Of a stretch of 64,000 bases of DNA, positions 27,884 to 36,005 are shown piece after piece. The notes beneath the pieces were generated by a model. The model saw only the letters and a program-made list of their open reading frames with translations. It did not search any database and was not told the DNA's origin. The position numbers and the translations under genes were made by a program. Location of the stretch: positions 62,001-126,000 of the forward strand of contig NZ_JAAFGM010000003.1 of assembly GCF_012931985.1 (NCBI RefSeq), given 5' to 3'. Position 1 is the first letter of the stretch, and each line of letters starts with the position of its first letter. This DNA comes from Candidatus Roseilinea sp. NK_OTU-006 (GTDB taxonomy: Bacteria > Chloroflexota > Anaerolineae > J036 > Brachytrichaceae).

Positions 27884-28612
27884 TCATCGCGAATCTGCCG
27901 TCGCCTGTGCGCCTATATTGCTGAGCATGCGCATGGTGAGCGCCAAGCCACGCCGCACGTTTGGGTCGCGCATCTGCGCCAACAGCGCGCGGTACGAAAT
28001 GTCCACCGGCGCGCTCGCCTCCTGCTCGGTCAGCGTGACGGTGTTGCGCAGGAAGTTCATCACCTCCGGCTGAGTCATTTCCTTCACCGTGCGCAAGATG
28101 AGCACGATGTTGTCGCCAAGTTGCCTGACATCCTCCTCGGTGAACGAGGTGACGATGTTGTCCACGATGCGCAGGCCGCCCTTCAGGAAGGCGAAGTAGC
28201 CCTTTTGCTCCATCTCAGCCAACACCGCTACAGCCCGGTTGAAAGCATCTTTGCCGATGGGCGCAGCGGCGTCGGCCAGATCGCTCACGCTCTCGAGTTG
28301 GTCGAGCAACCATTCGATGTTCCGGCCATTGCGCAGCAGCCGCTTGAGCAGGCGCAGTAAATCGGCCGGATCCACGTCGTCCTGCACCTCCTCGAGTTGC
28401 GCAGCGGAAAGGCGAAACACATCGTTGAGGATAGGCGTCAGGTCGCGCATCAACTCATGGCGTGCTTGGCGTTCGCGCTCCGCGATTTGCGCCTGCTCGG
28501 TCAAGTATTGCACCTGCGCAGCCAGCGCGTCTATCTTTCGGCTGAGTTCAGCCACGGTTGCTGCGCCGTCGGCCGCAGTCGCGCCGTTGGGGCGGATCAA
28601 CTCGGTCTCCAT
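27884..28612 (-). CDS. DUF1641 protein of the sulfur cluster
   Basis: 242 residues, mainly helical, with a coiled segment at 20-55 and the DUF1641 core (VDNIVTSFTEEDVRQLGDNI, then LILRTVKEMTQPEVMNF). Proteins of this family are found next to sulfide:quinone oxidoreductase-like flavoproteins and formate dehydrogenase genes; the role is unknown. It lies 10 bases downstream of the flavoprotein gene. Confidence 0.9.
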   Translation of the reverse strand: METELIRPNGATAADGAATVAELSRKIDALAAQVQYLTEQAQIAERERQARHELMRDLTPILNDVFRLSAAQLEEVQDDVDPADLLRLLKRLLRNGRNIEWLLDQLESVSDLADAAAPIGKDAFNRAVAVLAEMEQKGYFAFLKGGLRIVDNIVTSFTEEDVRQLGDNIVLILRTVKEMTQPEVMNFLRNTVTLTEQEASAPVDISYRALLAQMRDPNVRRGLALTMRMLSNIGAQATADSR

Positions 28613-28622
28613 GACGCCCTCC

Positions 28623-29861
28623 TCAGTTGAGACGTTGCTTACCGGCCATGCTCATCAGCGCCGGCAGCGGCAGCTCCTTGCCCTTCAACAGGAGATGCCA
28701 GTACATCCAGCGGAACAGCAGCTTGCCCCAATGGTTCGCTTCCGATTCTTCCAACAGTGTGAACGGCCCGACGCCGGGCAACGGATAACGGCCGGGCAAC
28801 GGCTCCACGTCGTAGTTGAAGTCAATCAGCAGCCCCTTGCCAAAACCGGACTCAATGAAGCAGTTGGCGTGGCCGTCGAACTTGTGGGGCATCTCCAGGC
28901 CATCCGTGTAATGCACGAAGTTCTCAGCGAAGCATTCCACCGCGAAGTGCGCCACCGAGCCGGCCTTCGAGGTGGGCACGGCTGCCGCGTCACCCAGTGC
29001 GAACACGTTCGGATATGTTGGCGAGACAAAGGTGTGCTTATCCACCGGCACGTAGTTCAGCACGTCGCCCAGGCCGGAGCGCGCGACGACCTCGTCGCCC
29101 ATGTTCAACGGCACACTCACCAACAAATCGTAAGCCACCTCTTGCTCGTCGTAGGAGATGATCTTCTTCGCGTCCGGCTCGACGCGCTCGATCATGAAAT
29201 CGGGCACGACCTGGATGCCTTTCTCCTCCAATAGGCCGCTCAAGAGCTTCGAAGCGATCGGCTTGGTGAATGCGCCGGAGAGCGGCGTGGCGTAGATCAG
29301 CTCGACGCGGTCGCGCATGCCGCGCTCGCGGAAGAACCAGTCGGCCAGCATGAGGAACTCCAGCGGGGCCACCGGACACTTGATCGGGTTGTCCACCACG
29401 TTCACCACCAGTCGGCCCCCCGGCCAGGTGCGCAGGTATCGCGCCAGCGCCAGCGCACCTTCCAGCGTGTAAAAGTCATGGATGGATCGGCGCCACTCGT
29501 GCTCGGCCATGCCGGGCGTCTGATCGGGGCGAATGTGCGCACCTGTGGCGATCACCAGGAAGTCGTAGTCGAGATAACGCCCGTCTTTGGCCAGCCGCAC
29601 GCGGTTGCGCTCCGTTTCGATCATTTCCACCGGCGAGATGATCAGTTCGACGCCGGGTGGGATGAAGTCGCGTCGCGGCTTCACCACGTCGTGCTTTTTG
29701 TAGATGCCGAACGGGATGAAGAGGAAGCCGGGCTGATAGTAATGTGTCTCGCTCTGGTCAACGACGGTGATCTTCCATTCGCCGTCTTCCAACATGCGGC
29801 TGAGCCGGTTGGCCACCATGGTGCCGGCGGTGCCGGCGCCCAAAATCAACAGCTTCTTCAT
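28623..29861 (-). CDS. sulfide:quinone oxidoreductase-like flavoprotein
   Basis: 412 residues: FAD-binding GAGTAGTMVANRL, the FAD motif VFALGDAAAVPTSK and the ATG motif VIATGAHI. The Cys in DNPIKCPVAPLE and another in VECFAENF are candidates for redox Cys. Members oxidise sulfide, persulfide or related thiols to feed quinone. The C-terminal region (KLLFRWMYWHLLLKGK) is amphipathic and may touch the membrane. It heads the enzymatic part of the sulfur cluster; the exact substrate is inferred from neighbours. Confidence 0.88.
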   Translation of the reverse strand: MKKLLILGAGTAGTMVANRLSRMLEDGEWKITVVDQSETHYYQPGFLFIPFGIYKKHDVVKPRRDFIPPGVELIISPVEMIETERNRVRLAKDGRYLDYDFLVIATGAHIRPDQTPGMAEHEWRRSIHDFYTLEGALALARYLRTWPGGRLVVNVVDNPIKCPVAPLEFLMLADWFFRERGMRDRVELIYATPLSGAFTKPIASKLLSGLLEEKGIQVVPDFMIERVEPDAKKIISYDEQEVAYDLLVSVPLNMGDEVVARSGLGDVLNYVPVDKHTFVSPTYPNVFALGDAAAVPTSKAGSVAHFAVECFAENFVHYTDGLEMPHKFDGHANCFIESGFGKGLLIDFNYDVEPLPGRYPLPGVGPFTLLEESEANHWGKLLFRWMYWHLLLKGKELPLPALMSMAGKQRLN

Positions 29862-29866
29862 GTCGC

Positions 29867-30625
29867 TTACTCCTTGGGCAGCGGCGTTCCGTCGCTCCCC
29901 TGACGAATCATGGCGATGTGCGAGAAGATGTCGGCTACGCGCTGCACGCCGCGCAGCACCCTGGCCAATCGTTCATGGTCGAGGCGGTACACGCCCTTGG
30001 TGCTCGCTTTGACGCGCGCCTCATCTGCGCCGAACGTCCGCGCTAATTCGCTCAGCCGGTCATCGCTGGGCGGCCAACGCTCCGGCGCGATGCCGCCGAC
30101 GAGCACCATGCCTTTCAGTGCGTTGCCCACGCGGATCAACCCGCGCGCGCACAGCAGCCCGATCTCGCTGGGCGATGGTCGCGGCTCGATAGCGGGCGCG
30201 GCGGCGAGCTGCTTCCATGTGCCGACGCAGTGTTCGACGGCATTCGCGTCTTGCATGAGGGCGATGAAGAAACCGCATGGATGACTCACCTGCGTGATCG
30301 GCTGGCCGTCCATGTCGGTCGTCACCATCATCACGTCCAGCGCCTCGGCGAAGGCGTCCTGAATCATCTGAGCGCACTCCAGCGGCAGCAGCGCGCGCAG
30401 ACCATCCGGCGCAGGCTCGTCCGGCGCGCGCAGCCGGCGTTCAAGCGGCGCAAGGGTGGCGCGCTCGTGCAGCCAACGCTCAACCTCGTCGGCCTCGAAG
30501 CGCCACTGCTTGCCGACGCGAATGGCGGGTAACCGGCCGGCCTCCACCATTCGGTAGATCGTCGTCCGATCTACTTTGAGCAGGTCTTGAACCTGGTGTG
30601 TCGTGAGCAGTCCGGTCATCGCCAT
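29867..30625 (-). CDS. transcription regulator: excisionase-type HTH plus PocR sensor domain
   Basis: 252 residues. The N-terminal 50 form a MerR/excisionase HTH (LLTTHQVQDLLKVDRTTIY, then GKQWRFEADEVERWL). The rest is a PocR-type ligand-binding domain with paired Cys/His positions (VSHPCGFF, EHCVGTW, IGLLCARGLIR), often seen in sensors of redox state or small ligands. Five bases before the flavoprotein start, so it is probably the first gene and regulator of the sulfur operon. The ATG at 30625 was preferred over upstream Met codons in a His/Gln-rich stretch. Confidence 0.82.
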   Translation of the reverse strand: MAMTGLLTTHQVQDLLKVDRTTIYRMVEAGRLPAIRVGKQWRFEADEVERWLHERATLAPLERRLRAPDEPAPDGLRALLPLECAQMIQDAFAEALDVMMVTTDMDGQPITQVSHPCGFFIALMQDANAVEHCVGTWKQLAAAPAIEPRPSPSEIGLLCARGLIRVGNALKGMVLVGGIAPERWPPSDDRLSELARTFGADEARVKASTKGVYRLDHERLARVLRGVQRVADIFSHIAMIRQGSDGTPLPKE

Positions 30626-30768
30626 CTCTCTGCCTTGCTGCGGGTGCGGTGATTGCACACTTTGTTGATGCATATGATGCATGTGGTGAGCGCGTTGGCA
30701 TCCACTCCGTGAAGTGTTTCACACCTGGCCGAGTGGTTAGCCGGTCGGGCGATCCGGTGCGTCGGTTC

Positions 30769-30774
30769 TAAAAT
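30769..30774 (+). promoter_or_regulatory. -10 box of hisD, leaderless spacing
   Basis: TAAAAT, 9 bases before the hisD ATG at 30784. Confidence 0.5.
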
Positions 30775-30783
30775 GCCTGCCCG

Positions 30784-32127
30784 ATGTTGAGAATCATGGA
30801 CCTAGACCGGGCGACGGAAGAGCTGTTGCGTCGCCCGCCGATTGACGAAGTCGTTGTCACCGAAGGGATGCGCCGGCGCACCATCGCGACCTTCGGCGAA
30901 GACCTGCATCCCGAAGAAGCCGTGCGGCGCATCTTGCGCGATGTGCGCGCGCGGGGCGATGCCGCCCTGGTGGACTGGACGCGACGACTGGACGGCATCG
31001 CGCTCAGCGCCGAGCAACTCGAGGTGAGCGACGCCGACATTGCCGCCGCCTATGACCGCGTGGATGGCGAAGTGGTTGCCGCGATGGAGCGCGCTGCGGA
31101 GCGCATCGCTCGGTTTCACGCGCGGCCGGTTGCGCAATCCTGGATGATGACCGAGTTGGGCGGCGTGCTCGGTCAGCTCATCCGACCGCTGGCGCGCGTG
31201 GGGGTATATGTGCCGGCCGGCGCGGCGCCGCTGCCCTCGTCGCTGCTGATGACGGCCGTCGTAGCGCGACAGGCCGGCGTCGAAGAAGTGATCGTGTGCT
31301 CGCCGCCGCAGCAGGGTTCACTGCTGCCCCATCCGCTTGTCCTTGTCGCCGCGGACATCGCCGAGGTGGACGCCGTGTATGCCGTCGGTGGCGCGCAGGC
31401 CGTTGGCGCCATGGCTTACGGCACCGAGACCATTGCGCGGGTGGATAAAGTCTGCGGGCCGGGCAACACGTTCGTCGTGCTGGCCAAGCGCCAAGTGTAT
31501 GGCGTCGTGGGCATTGATGCGCTACCCGGACCGACCGAGACCGTGATCGTGGCAGACGAGAGCGCCAACCCCGCCTGGGTCGCTGCTGACATGATGGCGC
31601 AGGCCGAACACACCGCCGGCATGGCGCTGCTCCTCACGCCCTCGCGCAGCCTGGCCAAGGCCGTCAACATCCATCTCCAATCTCAAATCTCCGATCTCCC
31701 TGAACCCAATCGCACTGACGTGTGTGACTCGTTTGCCCAACGCAGCGGCGCCGTGATCACCGAAGACCTGCTGGAGGCGGTTGCGCTGGCCGATGACTTC
31801 GCGCCGGAGCACCTGTGTCTGTCGGTCAGAGACCCATGGGCGTGGGTGGATAAGATTCGCAACGCCGGCGGCGTGTTCGTGGGTGAGCATTCCTACGAAG
31901 TGCTGGGCGACTACGTTGCCGGCCCCAGCCACGTCATGCCGACCGGCGGCACGGCGCGCTTTGCGCCGCCGCTGAATGTGCTCGACTTCATGCGCGTGAT
32001 GAACGTCATCGCGCTGGACGAAGCGACGGCGCGGCAACTCGCGCCGGTCGCCGTCAAGCTGGCCGAGGCCGAAGGGCTGCACGCGCATGCCCACGCGGTC
32101 AAACAGCGGGGGAGGGCAGACGGGTAG
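30784..32127 (+). CDS. hisD: histidinol dehydrogenase
   Basis: Last two oxidation steps of histidine synthesis. 447 residues: VPAGAAPLPSSLLMTAV, DKVCGPGNTFV, GPTETVIVAD, the zinc-ligand regions AQAEHTAGMAL and DDFAPEHL, and GPSHVMPTGGTARF are classic. Residues about 296-307 (HLQSQISDL) are encoded by an AATCTCC-type repeat tract that still matches the amphipathic helix expected there. No other his genes are in the window, so it stands alone. Confidence 0.97.
   Translation: MLRIMDLDRATEELLRRPPIDEVVVTEGMRRRTIATFGEDLHPEEAVRRILRDVRARGDAALVDWTRRLDGIALSAEQLEVSDADIAAAYDRVDGEVVAAMERAAERIARFHARPVAQSWMMTELGGVLGQLIRPLARVGVYVPAGAAPLPSSLLMTAVVARQAGVEEVIVCSPPQQGSLLPHPLVLVAADIAEVDAVYAVGGAQAVGAMAYGTETIARVDKVCGPGNTFVVLAKRQVYGVVGIDALPGPTETVIVADESANPAWVAADMMAQAEHTAGMALLLTPSRSLAKAVNIHLQSQISDLPEPNRTDVCDSFAQRSGAVITEDLLEAVALADDFAPEHLCLSVRDPWAWVDKIRNAGGVFVGEHSYEVLGDYVAGPSHVMPTGGTARFAPPLNVLDFMRVMNVIALDEATARQLAPVAVKLAEAEGLHAHAHAVKQRGRADG
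31670..31702. repeat. AATCTCC-type low-complexity tract inside hisD
   Basis: catctccaatctcaaatctc and following ccgatctcc: the same words as the foldback repeat in purB, in one orientation, in frame with hisD. Confidence 0.6.
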
Positions 32128-32169
32128 TGCAGGCTGTGACGTTGCCTCCCACCATTCGCTGTTTAGCGA

Positions 32170-32175
32170 TACAAT
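32170..32175 (+). promoter_or_regulatory. -10 box of the DUF4126 gene, leaderless spacing
   Basis: TACAAT, 10 bases before the ATG at 32186. Confidence 0.5.
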
Positions 32176-32185
32176 CCTCTTTGAA

Positions 32186-32770
32186 ATGGCGCTTGCAAAT
32201 GTGATCGGCGCGTTTGGGCTGGCCGGCGCAGCAGGACTCAACGCCTATATCCCTTTGCTCATTGTGGCCATCCTGGCTCGGCTGGACATGCTTCAGCTCA
32301 GCCCGCCGTTCGATGCGCTGGCGAGCTGGCCGGCCATCGTTGCGCTGGTCGTGCTCGGCGCCATCGAGTTCGTAGCCGACAAGGTGCCCGGCGCAGATCA
32401 CATCAACGATGCCATCCAAACCTTCGTGCGGCCGGCTGCCGGCGCGATCCTCTTCGCTGCGAACACCGGCGTCGTATCGGGCGTGGACACCACGCTTGCG
32501 TTCATTTGTGGGCTGATGCTGGCATCCGGCGTACATGCGACGAAAGCCGCAGCGCGTCCGGTCGTCAACGGCGCGACGATGGGCATCGGCGCGCCGTTCA
32601 TCAGCGTCGCCGAGGATGTCCTGGCGACGATTGGGTCGCTGCTGGCCATCTTCTTTCCGATCTTGTTCCTGCTGTTCGCCGCGCTGCTGGGCTATCTCGC
32701 CTACCGGCTGATCAAGCGGGCCCGCCGGTTGCGCGCGCCGCGCACGGCGCAGCCGACCGTAACGACCTGA
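32186..32770 (+). CDS. DUF4126 membrane protein
   Basis: 194 residues with about five membrane segments (GAFGLAGAAGLNAYIPLLIV at the N-terminus). The conserved pattern GLNAYIPLL, FVADKVPGADHINDAIQTFV and GVHATKAAARP fits DUF4126, a membrane family of unknown role. The longer frame upstream of 32186 is unlike the family. Followed by holB 28 bases later. Confidence 0.85.
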   Translation: MALANVIGAFGLAGAAGLNAYIPLLIVAILARLDMLQLSPPFDALASWPAIVALVVLGAIEFVADKVPGADHINDAIQTFVRPAAGAILFAANTGVVSGVDTTLAFICGLMLASGVHATKAAARPVVNGATMGIGAPFISVAEDVLATIGSLLAIFFPILFLLFAALLGYLAYRLIKRARRLRAPRTAQPTVTT

Positions 32771-32798
32771 TGCAGCTGCCCGGTGTGGCAAACGGCTC

Positions 32799-33773
32799 AT
32801 GAACGACTGGGGCGTCATCGGCCATGACTGGGCGGTGCGCCGCCTGCAGCGCACCATCGAGCGCGGACAACTCGCGCAGTCGCACCTGTTCGTCGGCCCG
32901 CCCGCCGTCGGCAAAGCGACGCTGGCGCTGGCACTGGCGCGCGCTTTGTTGGGCGGCGATGATCGCTCGCGCGCGCTGGTGAATCAGCGCCGGCATCCCG
33001 ATCTGCTATGGGTCGAGCCGACGGGCGATGGCGAGACGATCAAAGTAGATCAAATCCGCGAGCTACTGCATGCGCTCATCCTGGCGCCGGTCGAGAGCCG
33101 GCATCGCGTGGCCGTCGTCAACGATGCACACCTCATCACCGACAGTGGCCAGAACGCCATCCTCAAGACGCTGGAGGAGCCGAACCCTTCGGTCGTCATC
33201 GTCTTGATCGCGCCGAACACCGATACGCTGTTGCCGACCATCGTCTCACGCTGTCAACCGCTCAACCTGCGGCCGGCGCCGGTGCATGCCATCGAAGAGG
33301 CGCTCCTGGCGCAAGGTGTTGCCCGCGAACGCGCCGCGCTCATCGCCCGACTGTCGCGCGGACGGATCGGCTGGGCGCTACGCGCTGTCGAGGACGATGA
33401 AGTGCTCGAAGCGCGTGCCGAGCGCCTGAACGACCTGCGCACGCTGCTGGCCGCTAACCGCACGCAGCGCTTCGCCTACGCTGAGAAGCTGGCGCGCGCC
33501 GAGCCGGCGCGCATCGCGCAAACGCTCGAAGCCTGGCTGCTGCTGTGGCGCGATGTGGCGCGCGTCGTCGGCCGCGATGCGCCGACCGAAGCCCTGGTGA
33601 ATGCTGACCAGCGCGAGTGGATCGCTCGGTTGGCGAACGCGCTGTCGGTTGCCCAAATTGTGGCGCTGTTGCGCGCCACGGGCCAGGCGCTGCAGTACCT
33701 CGACCGCAACGTGAACCCACGGCTGGCGCTCGACGTGCTGCTGCTCAAGCTACCGCGCCTGCCGGCGAGTTGA
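32799..33773 (+). CDS. holB: DNA polymerase III delta' subunit
   Basis: Clamp-loader subunit, 324 residues. AAA+ core: FVGPPAVGKATLALALA (Walker A variant), VDQIRELLHAL, VVNDAHLITDSGQNAILKTL and the SRC motif in TIVSRCQPL. The four-Cys zinc module usual between Walker A and the next strand is missing (ALLGGDDRSRALVNQRRHPD). The C-terminal domain is helical. Read-through from the DUF4126 gene is likely. Confidence 0.9.
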   Translation: MNDWGVIGHDWAVRRLQRTIERGQLAQSHLFVGPPAVGKATLALALARALLGGDDRSRALVNQRRHPDLLWVEPTGDGETIKVDQIRELLHALILAPVESRHRVAVVNDAHLITDSGQNAILKTLEEPNPSVVIVLIAPNTDTLLPTIVSRCQPLNLRPAPVHAIEEALLAQGVARERAALIARLSRGRIGWALRAVEDDEVLEARAERLNDLRTLLAANRTQRFAYAEKLARAEPARIAQTLEAWLLLWRDVARVVGRDAPTEALVNADQREWIARLANALSVAQIVALLRATGQALQYLDRNVNPRLALDVLLLKLPRLPAS

Positions 33774-33795
33774 AGCGCCTCGCCCGGCGCTGCCG

Positions 33796-34293
33796 TCAAC
33801 TCAACACCACCAACACCTGGTTCTGCTCCACGGTCTGCCGCGGCTGCACCTTGACTGCGCTGACTGTGCCTTCGCGGGGGGCTTTCAGCTCGTTCTCCAT
33901 CTTCATGGACTCGAGCACCACGACCACTTGACCTTTCTTCACCTTCTGGCCCTCCGTCACCGGCACCGCTACGATCAACCCCGGCATGGGCGACTTGATG
34001 TTGACCTCGCCGCTGGTGGGGCTGAATGCGCCGGCTGCCTCCGCCAACCGCTTGGCACGCTCATCGGCCACCTGCACGTAATACAGCACCCCGTTCAGCA
34101 GCACGCGATACTCGCCATCGCCTCCTTCCACCAGCGCCTCGAACGAACGGTTGTCGAGCAACAATGAATATAGCCCGTCGTCGTCAATCGCGCGGAGGTC
34201 CAGCGTACGTTTGACGCCGTCTATGACGATTTCGCCATCCTGATTGATGTCAATGATATGCGTCTTGTCGCCGATGGTGGTCAGATATCGCAT
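33796..34293 (-). CDS. biotin/lipoyl-attachment carrier protein (BCCP-like)
   Basis: 165 residues. The C-terminal 75 form a biotinyl domain with the biotinylation motif ESMKMENEL; the N-terminal half (MRYLTTIGDKTHIID, GVLYYVQVADERAK) resembles the carrier domain of methylmalonyl-CoA or propionyl-CoA carboxylases more than classic AccB. It probably serves an acyl-CoA carboxylase encoded elsewhere. The start has a TATACT box 9 bases upstream and is divergent from rdgB. Confidence 0.9.
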   Translation of the reverse strand: MRYLTTIGDKTHIIDINQDGEIVIDGVKRTLDLRAIDDDGLYSLLLDNRSFEALVEGGDGEYRVLLNGVLYYVQVADERAKRLAEAAGAFSPTSGEVNIKSPMPGLIVAVPVTEGQKVKKGQVVVVLESMKMENELKAPREGTVSAVKVQPRQTVEQNQVLVVLS

Positions 34294-34301
34294 GGCGGGG
34301 G

Positions 34302-34310
34302 TAGTATATC
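34302..34310. promoter_or_regulatory. overlapping divergent -10 boxes of the biotinyl-protein gene and rdgB
   Basis: On the minus strand TATACT (34303-34308) is 9 bases from the ATG at 34293. On the plus strand TAGTAT (34302-34307) is 7 bases from the rdgB ATG at 34315. Both boxes use the same bases, so the two RNAs cannot be started at once. Confidence 0.55.
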
Positions 34311-34314
34311 GGGT

Positions 34315-34950
34315 ATGCCCAAGGCCGTGATGGTCGCGTCCAACAACGCGCACAAGTTGCAGGAGCTGCGTGAGATTTTTGCCCTGGCCGGCTTGGCCAG
34401 CGTGAACCTGGTTGCCCCGCGCGATCTAGGGTTGACATGCGCGCCGGATGAGACCGGCGCGACATACCTGGACAATGCGCTGATCAAAGCCAGGGCGTTC
34501 GCCCGCGCATACCGCGAGGAAGCTCGGCGCCGGAAGTGGGGCGAACTCTGGATACTGGCCGACGACTCCGGGCTAGAAGTGGATGCGCTGGGAGGCCGAC
34601 CGGGCGTGCAGTCCTCCCGCTACCACCAAGACGCACCGGGAGGCGATGGGTGCGCTGCGCTCTTGCGTGAGCTGGTAGCCATGCCGGACGCGCAACGCAC
34701 GGCGCGCTTTCGCTGCGTCCTGGCGCTGATCGGCCCACAAGGCCAAGAGCACATCTTCGAGGGGGTGTGCGAAGGGCGCATCGCGCATGAACAGCGCGGC
34801 GAAAACGGCTTCGGCTTCGACCCCGTGTTCCTCCTGGACGACGGGCGGACAATGGCCCAGCTCTCCCCCATCGAGAAGCACCGCATCAGCCATCGCGGCG
34901 TCGCCGGCCGCCAGGCGGCTGAGTTCTTGCTGCGCTTGGAGGCGACGTGA
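34315..34950 (+). CDS. rdgB: non-canonical purine NTP pyrophosphatase (RdgB/HAM1)
   Basis: Removes ITP, XTP and dITP from nucleotide pools. 211 residues: N-terminal VMVASNNAHKLQEL, LADDSGLEVDALGGRPGVQSS, and the C-terminal GFGFDPVFLLDDGRTMAQL with SHRGVAGRQAAEF, all diagnostic. Overlaps tilS by four bases (GTGA). Confidence 0.96.
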   Translation: MPKAVMVASNNAHKLQELREIFALAGLASVNLVAPRDLGLTCAPDETGATYLDNALIKARAFARAYREEARRRKWGELWILADDSGLEVDALGGRPGVQSSRYHQDAPGGDGCAALLRELVAMPDAQRTARFRCVLALIGPQGQEHIFEGVCEGRIAHEQRGENGFGFDPVFLLDDGRTMAQLSPIEKHRISHRGVAGRQAAEFLLRLEAT

Positions 34951-36005
34951 TCTCGAACCGGGTCTCGCGCATTCGCGGCGAAGTCGCGCAGGCGTTCGAG
35001 CCGTTTTGCGCCTCGACGCCTGAGGAAGCGCCGGGGGTGGTGTTGGCCGTGTCCGGCGGCGCCGATTCATTGTGCCTGGCCGACGCGACGTTGGCCGTTG
35101 CGCCGCGGCTGCGCCTGCGTCCCCTCATCGCGCACCTTGACCATGGCTTGCGCGGGGAGGCCGCGGCGGCGGATGCCGCGTTTGTGCGCGCGTTCGCCGC
35201 CCAGCACCGGCTGCCGTGCATCATCGAACGAGCGGACGTCGGCGCCCTGGCGCGCGAACGCAGGCAGTCTATTGAAGTGGCTGCGCGCGACGCGCGCTAC
35301 CAATTTCTGGCGCGTGTGGCCGAAGCTCATGGCGCCCGCTTGGTGGCGCTGGCGCATCACGCCGATGACCAGGCCGAGACCGTCCTGCTGCGCTTGATCC
35401 GTGGCACCGGACTGCAGGGCCTGCGCGGCATGCAAACGCACGATGCGCTGCCGGCTGCCCCCCACCTTACGGCCGTGCGTCCGCTGCTGCGCATATCGCG
35501 CGCGGAGATCGAGCGCTACTGTCAGGAGCGGAGATTGCAACCGCGCCACGACGCGACGAACGACGCGCTAGACCATACCCGCAACCGAGTGCGCCATGAG
35601 TTATTGCCTATCCTGGAGCGCTACAACCCGAACATTCGCATGGCGCTGACGCGGTTGGCCGATACAGTTGCATCGGATATGGAAATCGTCGAGCAGGCAA
35701 CCCAGGCTGCCTTCGCGCGCGTGGCGCAGCCGTTGCATGAGGGCATTGCGTTCGACCGTTCAGCTTGGCGCGCGCTGTCGCGCGGCCTGCAGCGCGCGAC
35801 CCTGCGCGAAGCCGCGCGGCGGTTGCAAGGCGACGTCACCGGCCTGTCGTATGCGGCGATCGAAGAGGCGCGCGATGTCCTCAACAGCGACGCGCCAACC
35901 GGCGAGATCGCGCTGGCGCACAGCATCAGGATAGACGTCTCTCCACGCGCCTTCACCGTGCGCCATTCGCAGGTGTCATCTCCATATAATCGCAGCAATG
36001 GCTGA
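34947..36005 (+). CDS. tilS: tRNA(Ile)-lysidine synthase
   Basis: Puts lysine on C34 of the CAU-anticodon isoleucine tRNA. The PP-loop SGGADS is at residues 36-41; LDHGLRGE, ALAHHADDQAETVLLRL and RPLL are typical N-type ATPase motifs. 352 residues; only a reduced C-terminal domain is present compared with E. coli TilS. GTG start overlapping the rdgB stop; its own stop overlaps the start of the LuxR-Kelch gene by 8 bases. Confidence 0.95.
   Translation: MISNRVSRIRGEVAQAFEPFCASTPEEAPGVVLAVSGGADSLCLADATLAVAPRLRLRPLIAHLDHGLRGEAAAADAAFVRAFAAQHRLPCIIERADVGALARERRQSIEVAARDARYQFLARVAEAHGARLVALAHHADDQAETVLLRLIRGTGLQGLRGMQTHDALPAAPHLTAVRPLLRISRAEIERYCQERRLQPRHDATNDALDHTRNRVRHELLPILERYNPNIRMALTRLADTVASDMEIVEQATQAAFARVAQPLHEGIAFDRSAWRALSRGLQRATLREAARRLQGDVTGLSYAAIEEARDVLNSDAPTGEIALAHSIRIDVSPRAFTVRHSQVSSPYNRSNG
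35985..35990 (+). promoter_or_regulatory. -10 box of the LuxR-Kelch gene, leaderless spacing
   Basis: Consensus TATAAT inside the last codons of tilS, 7 bases before the ATG at 35998; the gene can be transcribed apart from tilS. Confidence 0.6.

Noticed and set aside
30660-30690. ATGCATATGATGCAT as a regulator operator upstream of the PocR gene
   Set aside because: The two ATGCAT halves are short and the spacing is not repeated elsewhere; evidence is too thin to annotate.
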